Assembly (NCBI GenBank): GCA_944358685.1
Contig: CALVRQ010000102.1
Coordinates: forward strand, 1 to 14,593
Source of the DNA: an uncultured Bacilli bacterium
GTDB lineage: Bacteria > Bacillota_I > Bacilli_A > RF39 > UBA660
Direction of reading: 5' to 3'
Length of the DNA: 14,593 nucleotides
The translations under genes and the position numbers were made by a program. The notes under the pieces are model-generated. The model was not told the origin of the DNA and did not search any database. It worked only from the letters and a program-made list of their open reading frames with translations. Below are positions 1-6,399 of this stretch, piece after piece (within the stretch, counting starts at the first letter, position 1; every line of letters begins with the position of its first letter).

Positions 1-1
1 A

Positions 2-409
2 GGAACGTATTATGCAGGTGCAGTAACTGATGATAATAATGATATGCAAGATCAAATAAGTGATGAAAAAGTAACGACATCAAAAGTAAAAGTAGCCTTA
101 CCAACGGTAAGTGAATATATAAGAGCCAATTCAAATAAAGAACAGTGTGGAACATTTAGTTTAAATCATTATAATTATAGTACATGTAAAAATTCAGATT
201 GGATGTTTGATTCAACTTTAAGTTGGTGGACTTTGTCGCCTTATTCTGGCCACTCTAGCGGCGTGTTCCGCGTGTACAACGATGGCACCGTCTACGGCAA
301 CAATGCGAGCTATGCAAACAATGCGGTCAGGCCCGCTATAACTCTTTCTTCTGAAGTCAAAATTACTGGAGGAGATGGCAGTCAGTCTAATCCATATACA
401 ATTGAATAG
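2..409 (+). CDS. C-terminal part of a surface/secreted protein with a C-type-lectin-like variable domain (5' partial)
   Basis: The reading frame is open from the first bases of the window to TAG at 407-409, so only the last 135 residues or so are present and the true start lies upstream. The visible part contains a WWTLSP motif, then a Gly/Ser/Asn/Tyr-rich stretch, then AVRPAITL, and ends in a Gly/Ser/Asp-rich tail (ITGGDGSQSNPY). I recognise WTLSP...VRPAI/V.L from repeated modules in surface or pilin-like proteins of uncultured gut Bacilli, which resemble formylglycine-enzyme/C-type-lectin display domains. Two Cys residues (in KEQCGTF and YSTCKN) could form a disulphide outside the cell. Base composition changes sharply inside the gene (see the cassette at 229-340). 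A hairpin terminator overlaps the stop codon. Ligand and exact localisation cannot be read from this fragment. Confidence 0.75.
   Translation, partial: GTYYAGAVTDDNNDMQDQISDEKVTTSKVKVALPTVSEYIRANSNKEQCGTFSLNHYNYSTCKNSDWMFDSTLSWWTLSPYSGHSSGVFRVYNDGTVYGNNASYANNAVRPAITLSSEVKITGGDGSQSNPYTIE
229..340 (+). other. Putative DGR-type variable region (GC-rich cassette inside the surface gene)
   Basis: Bases 251-340 contain 51 G/C out of 90, against about 25% at 121-180 and 35% at 181-240. Many codons in the cassette are NNC or NNT (GGC, CAC, AGC, TTC, CGC, TAC, AAC, ACC). This is the pattern expected if AAC/AAT codons of a template repeat were randomised at adenines. The segment lies just before the VRPAITL strand, where retroelement variable regions usually sit in lectin-fold targets, and ends in a GC-rich stretch (gcggtcaggcccgct) that could act as the homing initiation site. 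No reverse transcriptase or template repeat is in this window, so this is an inference from composition and position. Gene conversion with paralogous copies is the main alternative. The boundaries are approximate. Confidence 0.5.
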
Positions 410-433
410 ACCTTGCTTATAGTAAGGTCTTTT
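408..433 (+). terminator. Rho-independent terminator of the surface-protein gene
   Basis: The arms AGACCTT (408-414) and AAGGTCT (424-430) pair perfectly. The stem can extend inward through G-U, C-G and T-A pairs to a three-base TAT loop, and TTTT follows. The hairpin includes the last two bases of the stop codon. Confidence 0.85.
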
Positions 434-441
434 GCTATACT
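413..441 (+). promoter_or_regulatory. SigA-type promoter with extended -10, upstream of the ApbE-like gene
   Basis: TTGCTT (413-418), a 17-base spacer and TATACT (436-441), with TG at 433-434 making an extended -10. The -35 lies inside the preceding terminator hairpin. The predicted transcript starts near 448, leaving almost no leader before the ATG at 457. Confidence 0.55.
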
Positions 442-456
442 TTAAGTGGTGATAAT

Positions 457-1332
457 ATGCTTAAAAAGATAGTTGATAAAAGAAATTATATTATTTTATT
501 TGTGATAATTATTTTGATTATTTGGGTTATGTGGTCTTTGTTTTTTGGTAAGAATAAACCATATATTGAATCATTTAATTATTATGGTGAGACTATTACT
601 TTTATGGTTTATGATGATGTTGATCATAAAAAGTTAACCGATGAAATAAATAATATATATAAAAAGTATGAAGATATGGATTTTGATGGTGAACTTTCGG
701 AAGATGAGAAGTCTTTAATAGAGTATGGGAAAATACTTTATTATAAAACAGATGGTTATATTGATGTTACTGATGGTGAGTTAATTTCTAATTTAAAAGA
801 TGGTAAGGAATATGATTTTAAAAGTGATATAGAGAAGTTAGATAGTGATAATCTTAGTGATGATATTTCTTTAAATTTTGATAGTATTATTGGCAGTTAT
901 GCGACTAATGAGGTTTTGTATTATTTTAAACAAAATGATATAAAAAAATATGTTGTTAATGAAAATGGTGATATTGCAGCTGGTGATTATTATGATGATG
1001 GTAAATATGCAATTAGTATTAATAAGCCTAATAGTGATGAAGTAATGGATATTGTTTATTTAGAAAATAAGGCGATGGCAACTAGGAGTAAGAGTGATGA
1101 GTTTGGAAGTTATATGGTGAGTCCTAAGAGTAGTAAGAAAGAAAATAAGTATGATAGTGTTATTGTGATTGCGAATGATAGTTTGACGGCAAATATGCTT
1201 GTAAATAGTTTATATATAATGGATAAGGATGAAGGTGAAAAGCTTGTTTTAGATTATAATGGTGAAGCGATGTGGGTAAATGGTGATGATGTTGATATGA
1301 CAGATGGTTTTGTTTCATATTTGAAAAAATAA
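457..1332 (+). CDS. Membrane-anchored ApbE-like (FAD:protein FMN transferase family) protein, probably degenerate
   Basis: The protein has 291 residues. Residues 11-30 form a membrane segment with no lipobox Cys; Bacillota ApbE proteins are usually lipoproteins. The rest follows the ApbE pattern: a YGETITFMVY strand near residue 43, a DxxxGxYAxxxV-like block at 142-153, VNENGDIAAG at 167-176 (VNxGGDIxxxG in the family), and ENKAMATR at 203-210. ApbE enzymes move FMN from FAD onto Thr/Ser of secreted electron-transfer proteins and bind Mg2+. Two conserved sites look altered. The H-x-x-[DN]-P block reads YMVSP, without the His, and the AD-A-L-S-T block reads ANMLVN, so the Asp and Thr that bind metal are both Asn. 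The fold assignment is from my recall of the family, and activity is doubtful. Start ATG at 457 has the SD GGTGAT (448-453). It appears to be a single-gene transcript between two promoters. Confidence 0.7.
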   Translation: MLKKIVDKRNYIILFVIIILIIWVMWSLFFGKNKPYIESFNYYGETITFMVYDDVDHKKLTDEINNIYKKYEDMDFDGELSEDEKSLIEYGKILYYKTDGYIDVTDGELISNLKDGKEYDFKSDIEKLDSDNLSDDISLNFDSIIGSYATNEVLYYFKQNDIKKYVVNENGDIAAGDYYDDGKYAISINKPNSDEVMDIVYLENKAMATRSKSDEFGSYMVSPKSSKKENKYDSVIVIANDSLTANMLVNSLYIMDKDEGEKLVLDYNGEAMWVNGDDVDMTDGFVSYLKK

Positions 1333-1361
1333 TTGCAGAAAATTGTTAGATAGGATATAAT
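1333..1361 (+). promoter_or_regulatory. SigA-type promoter for the zinc-ribbon gene pair
   Basis: TTGCAG (1333-1338), a 17-base spacer and TATAAT (1356-1361). It lies directly after the preceding stop codon. A start near 1368 puts the ATG at 1363 upstream of the transcript, which supports the ATG at 1387 as the true start of the next gene. Confidence 0.6.
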
Positions 1362-1386
1362 TATGGTTGGAAAGGAGTCTTGGTTT

Positions 1387-2574
1387 ATGTTTTGTCCTAA
1401 GTGTGGTAAAAAGAATACTGAAGGCGCTAAATTTTGTGAATTTTGTGGTGCAGAGATAAAGAGTGAAGAAAAGGTTGTTTTGCCTAAAAAACCTAGAAAA
1501 AAGCTGAATAAAAAACATATAATTATTATAGCTGTAGCTATTATTTTAGTTTTATTATTTGTGATTGTTGGTGTAATTTTAAGTAACAGTTTTAAGCCTT
1601 CAAAAGTGGCTAGTGAATATTTTTTAGCGCTTGTTGATGACGATAGTGATAAGGTATATGATTTTATAAATATTCCAAAAAATGAATTTACAACTAAGGA
1701 AGTGTTTGAGAAGGTTAATAAAGAAGATGATTCTGATTTAGATTTGGTAAATTGGGAAGTTGTTTCTGAAGAAGTTTCATCTGATGGTTTGTCAGCTCAG
1801 GTTGAGATTAATTATACAGTTGAAGGAAGGCAAACACCTTTATCAACAACTATTTATTTAGTTAAAGATAGTAAAAATAAGTTTTTGATTTTTGATAATT
1901 GGAAAATTAGTGAAGGAAGTTCGCTTGTTAGAGAAAATTATAAGATTAAAACTTTTAAAGATTCAACTTTAAAATTAGAGGGAATAGATGTTGATAAAAA
2001 GTATTTGGAAGAAAATGATGATGATACTTATGATACATATGTGATTCCTGCTTTATTTAAGGGTGAATATGATGCGGAGATTACTTTGAAAAATGGCCTT
2101 AAAGCTAGTAGCAAAATAGAAGTTAATAATAGCAATTTTAGTTTTGAAAATTTTGAATTAAGTGATAAAGATTCAGATGATTTAGAATCAGCAATTACTA
2201 GTAATTTGGATAAGTTATATGAGTATGCACTTGACGATAAAAGTTTTGATGATATAAAAGCAGATTATGAATATGATGGAGCAGATTTAGGTGATTTGGA
2301 AGATGCTTATAAACAATTTTTACTTTTTATTAAATCTAGTGGGCTTAGAAAATATGAATTGAAGGATGTTAATGTAGAAAAAATAACGGTTACAGAAAGA
2401 GGATATATATATGTAACAGTTGTGGCTGATTATGATTATGCGGCTAAAGCTTATTTATCTGATGATGATATTGAGAAATCAGATGAAGATACATGTTATT
2501 TAACATTTGATTATAAGGATGGTTTTAAATTAGTAGATATGTCTAGTTTAGCAACTACTTTTTCGAGATTTTAA
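1387..2574 (+). CDS. Zinc-ribbon, single-pass membrane protein of TcaA/YvbJ type
   Basis: The protein has 395 residues. It begins with a zinc ribbon of two CxxC pairs (CPKC at 3-6, CEFC at 17-20). A basic stretch and a membrane helix at about 44-66 follow, then an acidic extracellular part of about 325 residues. This architecture and the second-domain-like segment ending in EYDAEITLKNG match TcaA/YvbJ proteins, which in staphylococci are linked to glycopeptide response. I infer family resemblance only. The residues after the helix (KVASEYFLALVDDDSDKVYDFI) resemble NTF2-like domains. The ATG at 1387 is chosen over the in-frame ATG at 1363 because AAAGGAG (1371-1377) precedes it and the -10 box at 1356-1361 runs almost up to 1363. 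The next zinc-ribbon gene follows after 12 bases, so the two are probably co-transcribed. Confidence 0.7.
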   Translation: MFCPKCGKKNTEGAKFCEFCGAEIKSEEKVVLPKKPRKKLNKKHIIIIAVAIILVLLFVIVGVILSNSFKPSKVASEYFLALVDDDSDKVYDFINIPKNEFTTKEVFEKVNKEDDSDLDLVNWEVVSEEVSSDGLSAQVEINYTVEGRQTPLSTTIYLVKDSKNKFLIFDNWKISEGSSLVRENYKIKTFKDSTLKLEGIDVDKKYLEENDDDTYDTYVIPALFKGEYDAEITLKNGLKASSKIEVNNSNFSFENFELSDKDSDDLESAITSNLDKLYEYALDDKSFDDIKADYEYDGADLGDLEDAYKQFLLFIKSSGLRKYELKDVNVEKITVTERGYIYVTVVADYDYAAKAYLSDDDIEKSDEDTCYLTFDYKDGFKLVDMSSLATTFSRF

Positions 2575-2586
2575 GGAGGCGATATA

Positions 2587-3375
2587 ATGGCAAAGTTTTG
2601 TATACATTGCGGAAGGAAATTAGAAGATGGTGAGGTTTGTACTTGTCAGATTGAAAAACAAGTTAACACTCATAATATTGGTGCGGATATTCTTGATGTA
2701 ATAAAGGGAATGTTCGTTAAACCTGTCGATACAATTAAGAAATATACTGACGAAAAAAACTTTAGTTTAGCATTGATTTTTGTCTTAATTTTAACTTTAG
2801 TTTCAGGAATATTTATGATGTCATTTGTAAGTAATGTGTCATTTAGTTTGTTTGGAGCGAGTGCTTATTTAATTTCATATCATATTCCATATTTACAGAT
2901 ATTTTTTGCAAGTTTATTTGGAATTATTATATATAGTTTTGTTTATGTGGGATTTTTATATCTTGTTAATTCTATTATTTTTAAAGGTGGTAGTAGTTTT
3001 AAAAAAATATTTACAATGTATGGAATTAATTCTGTTATTTTGACGGCCGCACTTTTTATATCAATGATTTTAATGTTTATAAATAGTACTTTAGGATTAG
3101 TTGTTTTAATACTTGGTAGTACTTTAAATATGTTATATATATTTAAAGGCATCGAATATTTAGGGGTTAAAGATAAAAATAAACATGGATATATTTATTT
3201 ACTTGTTATGGTATTTTGTTTAGTTTTATTCATAATAGTATCATTATTTGTAAATGCAATTTCTGGTAGTCGTTATAATAATTCTAATAATTTGACAAAT
3301 GGACAATATAGATGGGTTCAAGATAATAACTTTAATACTTACGATACTTCAAATGGATATAGATACCATCATTAA
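2587..3375 (+). CDS. Zinc-ribbon polytopic membrane protein (Yip1-like)
   Basis: The protein has 262 residues. Residues 5-20 hold a short zinc ribbon (CIHC, then CTC). After an amphipathic segment with VKPVDTIKKY near residue 45, about five hydrophobic helices follow: roughly 60-83, 103-132, 146-166, 167-188 and 202-224. The hydrophilic C-terminal tail of about 38 residues is rich in Asn and Tyr. The layout of an N-terminal zinc ribbon, a short cytosolic linker and a five-helix Yip1-type domain is common in Bacillota, where the function is unknown. The linker phrase 'VKPVDTIKKY' is typical of that group as I recall it. The SD AAGGAGG overlaps the stop codon of the upstream zinc-ribbon gene, so translation is probably coupled and the products may act in one envelope complex. 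A hairpin follows the stop. Confidence 0.65.
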   Translation: MAKFCIHCGRKLEDGEVCTCQIEKQVNTHNIGADILDVIKGMFVKPVDTIKKYTDEKNFSLALIFVLILTLVSGIFMMSFVSNVSFSLFGASAYLISYHIPYLQIFFASLFGIIIYSFVYVGFLYLVNSIIFKGGSSFKKIFTMYGINSVILTAALFISMILMFINSTLGLVVLILGSTLNMLYIFKGIEYLGVKDKNKHGYIYLLVMVFCLVLFIIVSLFVNAISGSRYNNSNNLTNGQYRWVQDNNFNTYDTSNGYRYHH

Positions 3376-3403
3376 TAAAAATATATTATTTTGATTTATA
3401 TTG

Positions 3404-3429
3404 AAACATCATAAATTTGATGTTTTAAT
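3404..3429 (+). terminator. Probable terminator after the zinc-ribbon pair
   Basis: AAACATC (3404-3410) pairs with GATGTTT (3419-3425) across an eight-base AT loop, and the downstream side is T-rich (TTTTAATTTTG). The stem is AT-rich, so it is weaker than the other terminators in the window. Confidence 0.5.
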
Positions 3430-3442
3430 TTTGTCAATTTAA

Positions 3443-3471
3443 TTGAAACTTGATATGAAAATATGTATAAT
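3443..3471 (+). promoter_or_regulatory. SigA-type promoter of the B3/B4 gene
   Basis: TTGAAA (3443-3448), a 17-base spacer and TATAAT (3466-3471), followed by the ATG at 3500 with the SD AAGGGGGA. A short inverted repeat, TCAATT-T-AATTGA (3434-3446), overlaps the -35 and could be an operator, but chance is plausible in such AT-rich DNA. Confidence 0.6.
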
Positions 3472-3499
3472 GATTATGTGATAAAAATAAGGGGGATTT

Positions 3500-4162
3500 A
3501 TGAAATTTAATGTTGAACGTGAAGTTTTAGATTTAGGTTTAAAATTTGTTGTCGTGACCATTAATAATATTGATATATGTAATGAAAATCAAGAATTTTT
3601 AAATTTTAAAGATTCGGCATATAGAGCATTAAAAAAGAAATATAATAATTTTGATATTGAAACAGATTTAATATTAAGAGGATTTAATCAAATACACAAA
3701 AAAATTGGAGTAAAAAGGAAAAGACATGCACCGATTAGTGAATTTATTTTAAAAAGATTTTTAAAAGGTGAACGGTTATCTTCTGAAAATAAGTTAATGC
3801 ATTTATATAATATTGTTGTTTTGGATTCTAGATTACCTATATTTATTCATGATATAGATAAAATAGAAGGTGACGTAACTTTAGGCATTGCAGATGATAA
3901 TGATTATTATATAAATAAAAATAATGAGGAGAAAAACACAAATAAAGGCGAATATATCTATAAAGATAAACAAGGGATTATTCAAAGATTAGAAATTGAG
4001 CAAAATATAAATACAACGATAAATAAAGATACAAAAAATATTTTAATTACTATAGAAGGTAATGAAGATACGAGTGCTGAATATCTTATAGATGTGGCTA
4101 GTGAAGTTATTGATTTAATTACAACTTATTGTGGTGGTACGGCGCAAATTATTTATAAGTAA
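3500..4162 (+). CDS. Stand-alone B3/B4 (phenylalanyl-tRNA synthetase beta-type) domain protein
   Basis: The protein has 220 residues and no membrane segment. The middle follows the B3/B4 pattern known from the PheT beta subunit and from free-standing COG3382-type proteins. It reads PISEFILKRFLKGERLSSEN (78-97), where the family has S-x-E-x-L-x-x-R-x-x-x-G, then LYNIVVLDSRLPIFIHDIDKIEGDVTLGIA (family: D-x-x-N-x-x-S-L-x-x-x-x-P-x-x-x-x-D-x-D-x-I-x-G-x-I). A GEYIYKDKQGII segment follows at 150-161, and LITIEG near 182 matches the F-x-I-E strand after the substrate pocket. In PheT this domain removes mischarged tyrosine. The free versions are thought to edit or bind amino acids, but their substrate is mostly unknown. 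The highly conserved Ser-Ser before the Glu is replaced by Pro-Ile-Ser here. It is flanked by its own promoter and appears monocistronic. Confidence 0.7.
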   Translation: MKFNVEREVLDLGLKFVVVTINNIDICNENQEFLNFKDSAYRALKKKYNNFDIETDLILRGFNQIHKKIGVKRKRHAPISEFILKRFLKGERLSSENKLMHLYNIVVLDSRLPIFIHDIDKIEGDVTLGIADDNDYYINKNNEEKNTNKGEYIYKDKQGIIQRLEIEQNINTTINKDTKNILITIEGNEDTSAEYLIDVASEVIDLITTYCGGTAQIIYK

Positions 4163-4265
4163 TTTTGACAAAATATTTAATAAATTAAGATTTATAATAT
4201 TTTAGTATTAATTTTATAAAATTGTTTCAAAATAAATATAGAAAAAATGTTAAAAATAGTAAAGT

Positions 4266-4289
4266 ATTTGACAAAAGAAGTTGTCAAAT
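4266..4289 (+). repeat. Perfect 9-bp inverted repeat overlapping a promoter -35 (candidate operator)
   Basis: ATTTGACAA (4266-4274) and TTGTCAAAT (4281-4289) are exact reverse complements separated by AAGAAG. The right arm contains the -35 hexamer TTGTCA. Position and symmetry suggest a binding site for a dimeric repressor. No T-tract follows, so it is not a terminator. Confidence 0.55.
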
Positions 4290-4309
4290 GAAAAAGCGTT
4301 TGTTATAAT
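4281..4309 (+). promoter_or_regulatory. Strong SigA promoter with extended -10 for the DUF1292/coiled-coil operon
   Basis: TTGTCA (4281-4286), a 17-base spacer and TATAAT (4304-4309), with TGT immediately before giving an extended -10. The ATG follows at 4334, preceded by the SD GGAGGGG. The other sequence between 4163 and 4265 is AT-rich with no clear element. Confidence 0.75.
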
Positions 4310-4333
4310 TAATAATAGAATGGAGGGGTTTGT

Positions 4334-4597
4334 ATGGATAAATTACAAATACTTAAAGTCAAAAAATCCAATGGGGAAGAAGTTGAAGCAGAAGTATTGC
4401 TATGTTTTGAACTAGAAAAAACAGGAAAAAAATACATCTTATATACGTTTAATGAAATAGATGAAAAAGACATGGAAACAATTCATGCAGCTGTTTTAAA
4501 TGAAAACGATGAAGGATATCAGTTGGATAAAATTCCAGCTGATGAATGGAAAGATGTTAAAGAAGTAATGCGTGAAATTATTAGAAATGAGGAGTGA
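4334..4597 (+). CDS. DUF1292 family protein (YrzB-like)
   Basis: The protein has 87 residues, is acidic and has no membrane segment. It follows the DUF1292 pattern of a short beta-rich domain: 'EVEAEVLLCFELEKTGKKYI' (15-34) gives the paired strands and the G-K-x-Y-I-x-Y/F-T motif. The C-terminal part, IPADEWKDVKEVMREII, matches the conserved I-x-x-x-E-W-x-x-V-x-x-V helix. The family is widespread in Bacillota and uncharacterised; B. subtilis YrzB lies beside yrrK-yrzL, which is not the context here. It is the first gene after the promoter with the inverted repeat. Its stop TGA (4595-4597) lies six bases before the next ATG, so it is probably translationally coupled to the coiled-coil gene. 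Confidence 0.8.
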   Translation: MDKLQILKVKKSNGEEVEAEVLLCFELEKTGKKYILYTFNEIDEKDMETIHAAVLNENDEGYQLDKIPADEWKDVKEVMREIIRNEE

Positions 4598-4602
4598 TTA
4601 TA

Positions 4603-6297
4603 ATGGATAAAAATAAAGAAATACAAGCAGAGTTAAATGAAGACAACTTAATAAAATTAAATCATAAGAGAATTGGCGTTTTGAAAAAACTTTTTCAAAA
4701 AGTTATAGATGGAACTGTTACGGTTGTTTCTCATGCTCCTGGTGCTAAGTTTTTTGTTCCTAAAATACTTGATAAAATTAATGAAAGAGAAATGCAAACT
4801 GTTGAACCCGAAAAAGCACTTGATCCTCAGATTCCAAACGTAACTTTGACTCCAGAACCAGTTAAAACTGTTGAGCCAGTTACAATTGTAGAAGAACCTA
4901 AAAAGGTGGTTGAACCAACTGTAGCACCGACAATTTTTGGAAGTCCAGCACCTGTGGAGATGGAGCCTGTTGCTGTGACTGCAGTGCCTGAAAGTACTCA
5001 GGAGCCTGAAGTTGAGAAAAAAACTATAAAAACAATCTTCCCTAAGAAAATATTTGCTAGTAATCAAAGTACAGAGGTTATACCTACTGTAGAGCCGAAG
5101 GTTAAGAAGGATGAATCAATAGTTGTTCCGACGTCAACTCCAATTGATTTAGATATTAATATACCTAGTCTTAATAATGGTTATGCAGAAGATGCTGTTA
5201 AAGAAGAAACAAAGCCTAAAGTTTCAGATAATGATCACTTAAAAGAATCTAGAAAACAGTATGGTGATTTAATCAGATTTAATACATGGCAAGAATATTT
5301 CCATTCATTTTCTAAAGAAGAAGTTGAAAAGAAAAATGAAGATGGTACTATGCTTAAAGGTACAGATTTTGCTAGTATTAGATTAGATCAAGCTGAGACT
5401 ATTAAGAGAATAACTCAAGCTGAGGAGGCTGAACGTCAAGCAACAATAAGTAATTTAAGAATAGAGATTGAGGATAGGAATACAAGAATTAAACTAAACC
5501 GTGATAAAGTTGCTGAGTTAAAACAAGAAATTACAGAACGCAATAAGGAAACAGCAACATTAAATACTGAAAATAAAAAGGCTCGTATTCAAGTAAATTC
5601 TTTAAATAATGAAAGTAAAGAGGCTAATGATAAAATTGATGAAATGGATGATATTATTGGGCAGTTGACAGATCCAGATTATCAACCAAAAAGAAAAACG
5701 GAAACAAAAAAAGTAGATTCTAAAACATTAGCTGCTAGAAAAAGAATAGATGAAATTACTAAAGAATTAGAAAAAGAATTTGAAGATAAAAAAGCAGATG
5801 CGAAGAAAAAATCTGAAATGGCTAAAGCTTCTGCAAAAAAAGAAGTTGCGAAGGCAAAAAAAGAAGTTGCTAAAGCTAAAAATACTTCTAATCAAGCAGA
5901 AGAGGAAACACCAAAGGAGAAAAAAACAACTGTTACTAGAGCAATTAAACCAAAGGTAGTTATACCACAAACTCAAGAATCTTCATTAGCTGATGAGCTT
6001 GCAGATTTTGATAGTGAACAAGTTAAAACTCCAAAAGAAGAATCTGTAGTTTTAGAATCAACTAATCCAGATTATCCAGGAACATTTACAGTTGGAGATA
6101 ATGGATTAAATGCTAGTTGGAAAAATTCACCTATGACTAATGAGGACTTTAATATGGGTTTTGATAATGATACTAGAGCAAAAATTGGACAAGAGGCTTA
6201 TGAAAAATTTTTAAATAGCAATGGGTCATTATCATTTGATGATGCTAAAGATCAAGTCGCTGAACAATACACTCAATCTAAAGGAAGAACAAGATAA
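4603..6297 (+). CDS. Proline-rich, coiled-coil protein of unknown function
   Basis: The protein has 564 residues with no signal peptide or membrane helix. The ATG at 4603 is preferred over the GTG at 4594 because AGGAG (4590-4594) sits eight bases upstream. Residues 1-62 are a basic amphipathic head with a small hydrophobic patch (VIDGTVTVVSH at 34-44). Residues 65-200 are low-complexity, rich in Pro, Glu, Val and Thr. Residues about 262-356 form a long heptad-like coiled coil. Residues 380-427 are charged Lys/Ala/Glu-rich helix, including a tandem KKEVAKA repeat. The end is acidic and partly globular (EDFNMGFDNDTRAKIGQEAYEKFL). I do not recognise the family. The layout suits a cytosolic scaffold or a protein that binds the membrane or nucleoid through its head. 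It is co-transcribed with the DUF1292 gene and followed by a terminator. Confidence 0.65.
   Translation: MDKNKEIQAELNEDNLIKLNHKRIGVLKKLFQKVIDGTVTVVSHAPGAKFFVPKILDKINEREMQTVEPEKALDPQIPNVTLTPEPVKTVEPVTIVEEPKKVVEPTVAPTIFGSPAPVEMEPVAVTAVPESTQEPEVEKKTIKTIFPKKIFASNQSTEVIPTVEPKVKKDESIVVPTSTPIDLDINIPSLNNGYAEDAVKEETKPKVSDNDHLKESRKQYGDLIRFNTWQEYFHSFSKEEVEKKNEDGTMLKGTDFASIRLDQAETIKRITQAEEAERQATISNLRIEIEDRNTRIKLNRDKVAELKQEITERNKETATLNTENKKARIQVNSLNNESKEANDKIDEMDDIIGQLTDPDYQPKRKTETKKVDSKTLAARKRIDEITKELEKEFEDKKADAKKKSEMAKASAKKEVAKAKKEVAKAKNTSNQAEEETPKEKKTTVTRAIKPKVVIPQTQESSLADELADFDSEQVKTPKEESVVLESTNPDYPGTFTVGDNGLNASWKNSPMTNEDFNMGFDNDTRAKIGQEAYEKFLNSNGSLSFDDAKDQVAEQYTQSKGRTR
5833..5874 (+). repeat. Two tandem 21-bp copies inside the coiled-coil gene
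   Basis: Two consecutive seven-codon units (AKKEVAK) differ only at third bases near the end (gcgaag against gctaaa). The repeat extends the Lys/Ala-rich helix and is a likely site of slippage. Confidence 0.8.
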
Positions 6298-6319
6298 ATA
6301 ATTTTACGTAAAAACTTTT

Positions 6320-6350
6320 AAAGCACCGAAAAGTATTTGGTGCTTTTATT
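6320..6350 (+). terminator. Rho-independent terminator of the coiled-coil operon
   Basis: AAAGCACC (6320-6327) pairs with GGTGCTTT (6339-6346). Further inner pairing is possible (G-U, A-T, A-T), and TTTTATT ends the element. Confidence 0.85.
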
Positions 6351-6377
6351 GTAATTTCATTGGCACTATGCTATACT
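6349..6377 (+). promoter_or_regulatory. SigA-type promoter with extended -10 for the NfeD/SPFH pair
   Basis: TTGTAA (6349-6354), a 17-base spacer and TATACT (6372-6377), with TG at 6369-6370. The -35 overlaps the end of the terminator T-tract. The predicted start near 6384 leaves a leader of about 16 nt before the TTG start codon. Confidence 0.6.
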
Positions 6378-6399
6378 ATATAAGTAGGAGGAGATAAGT

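Noticed and set aside
1363..1386. Upstream ATG of the TcaA-like gene
   Set aside because: It begins two bases after the -10 box, before the likely transcript start, and AAAGGAG lies downstream of it, serving the ATG at 1387.
4165..4198. TTGACA ... TATAAT pair after the B3/B4 gene
   Set aside because: The spacer is 22 bases, too long for SigA, and a better promoter lies at 4281-4309.
4657..5067. 136-codon reading frame on the - strand
   Set aside because: It is antisense to the coiled-coil gene, Ser/Phe/Asn-rich, without an SD or known motif. The + strand frame has a good start and operon context.
5833..5874. Tandem repeat as start of a CRISPR or VNTR array
   Set aside because: Only two in-frame copies without spacers; it is coding repetition in a helix.
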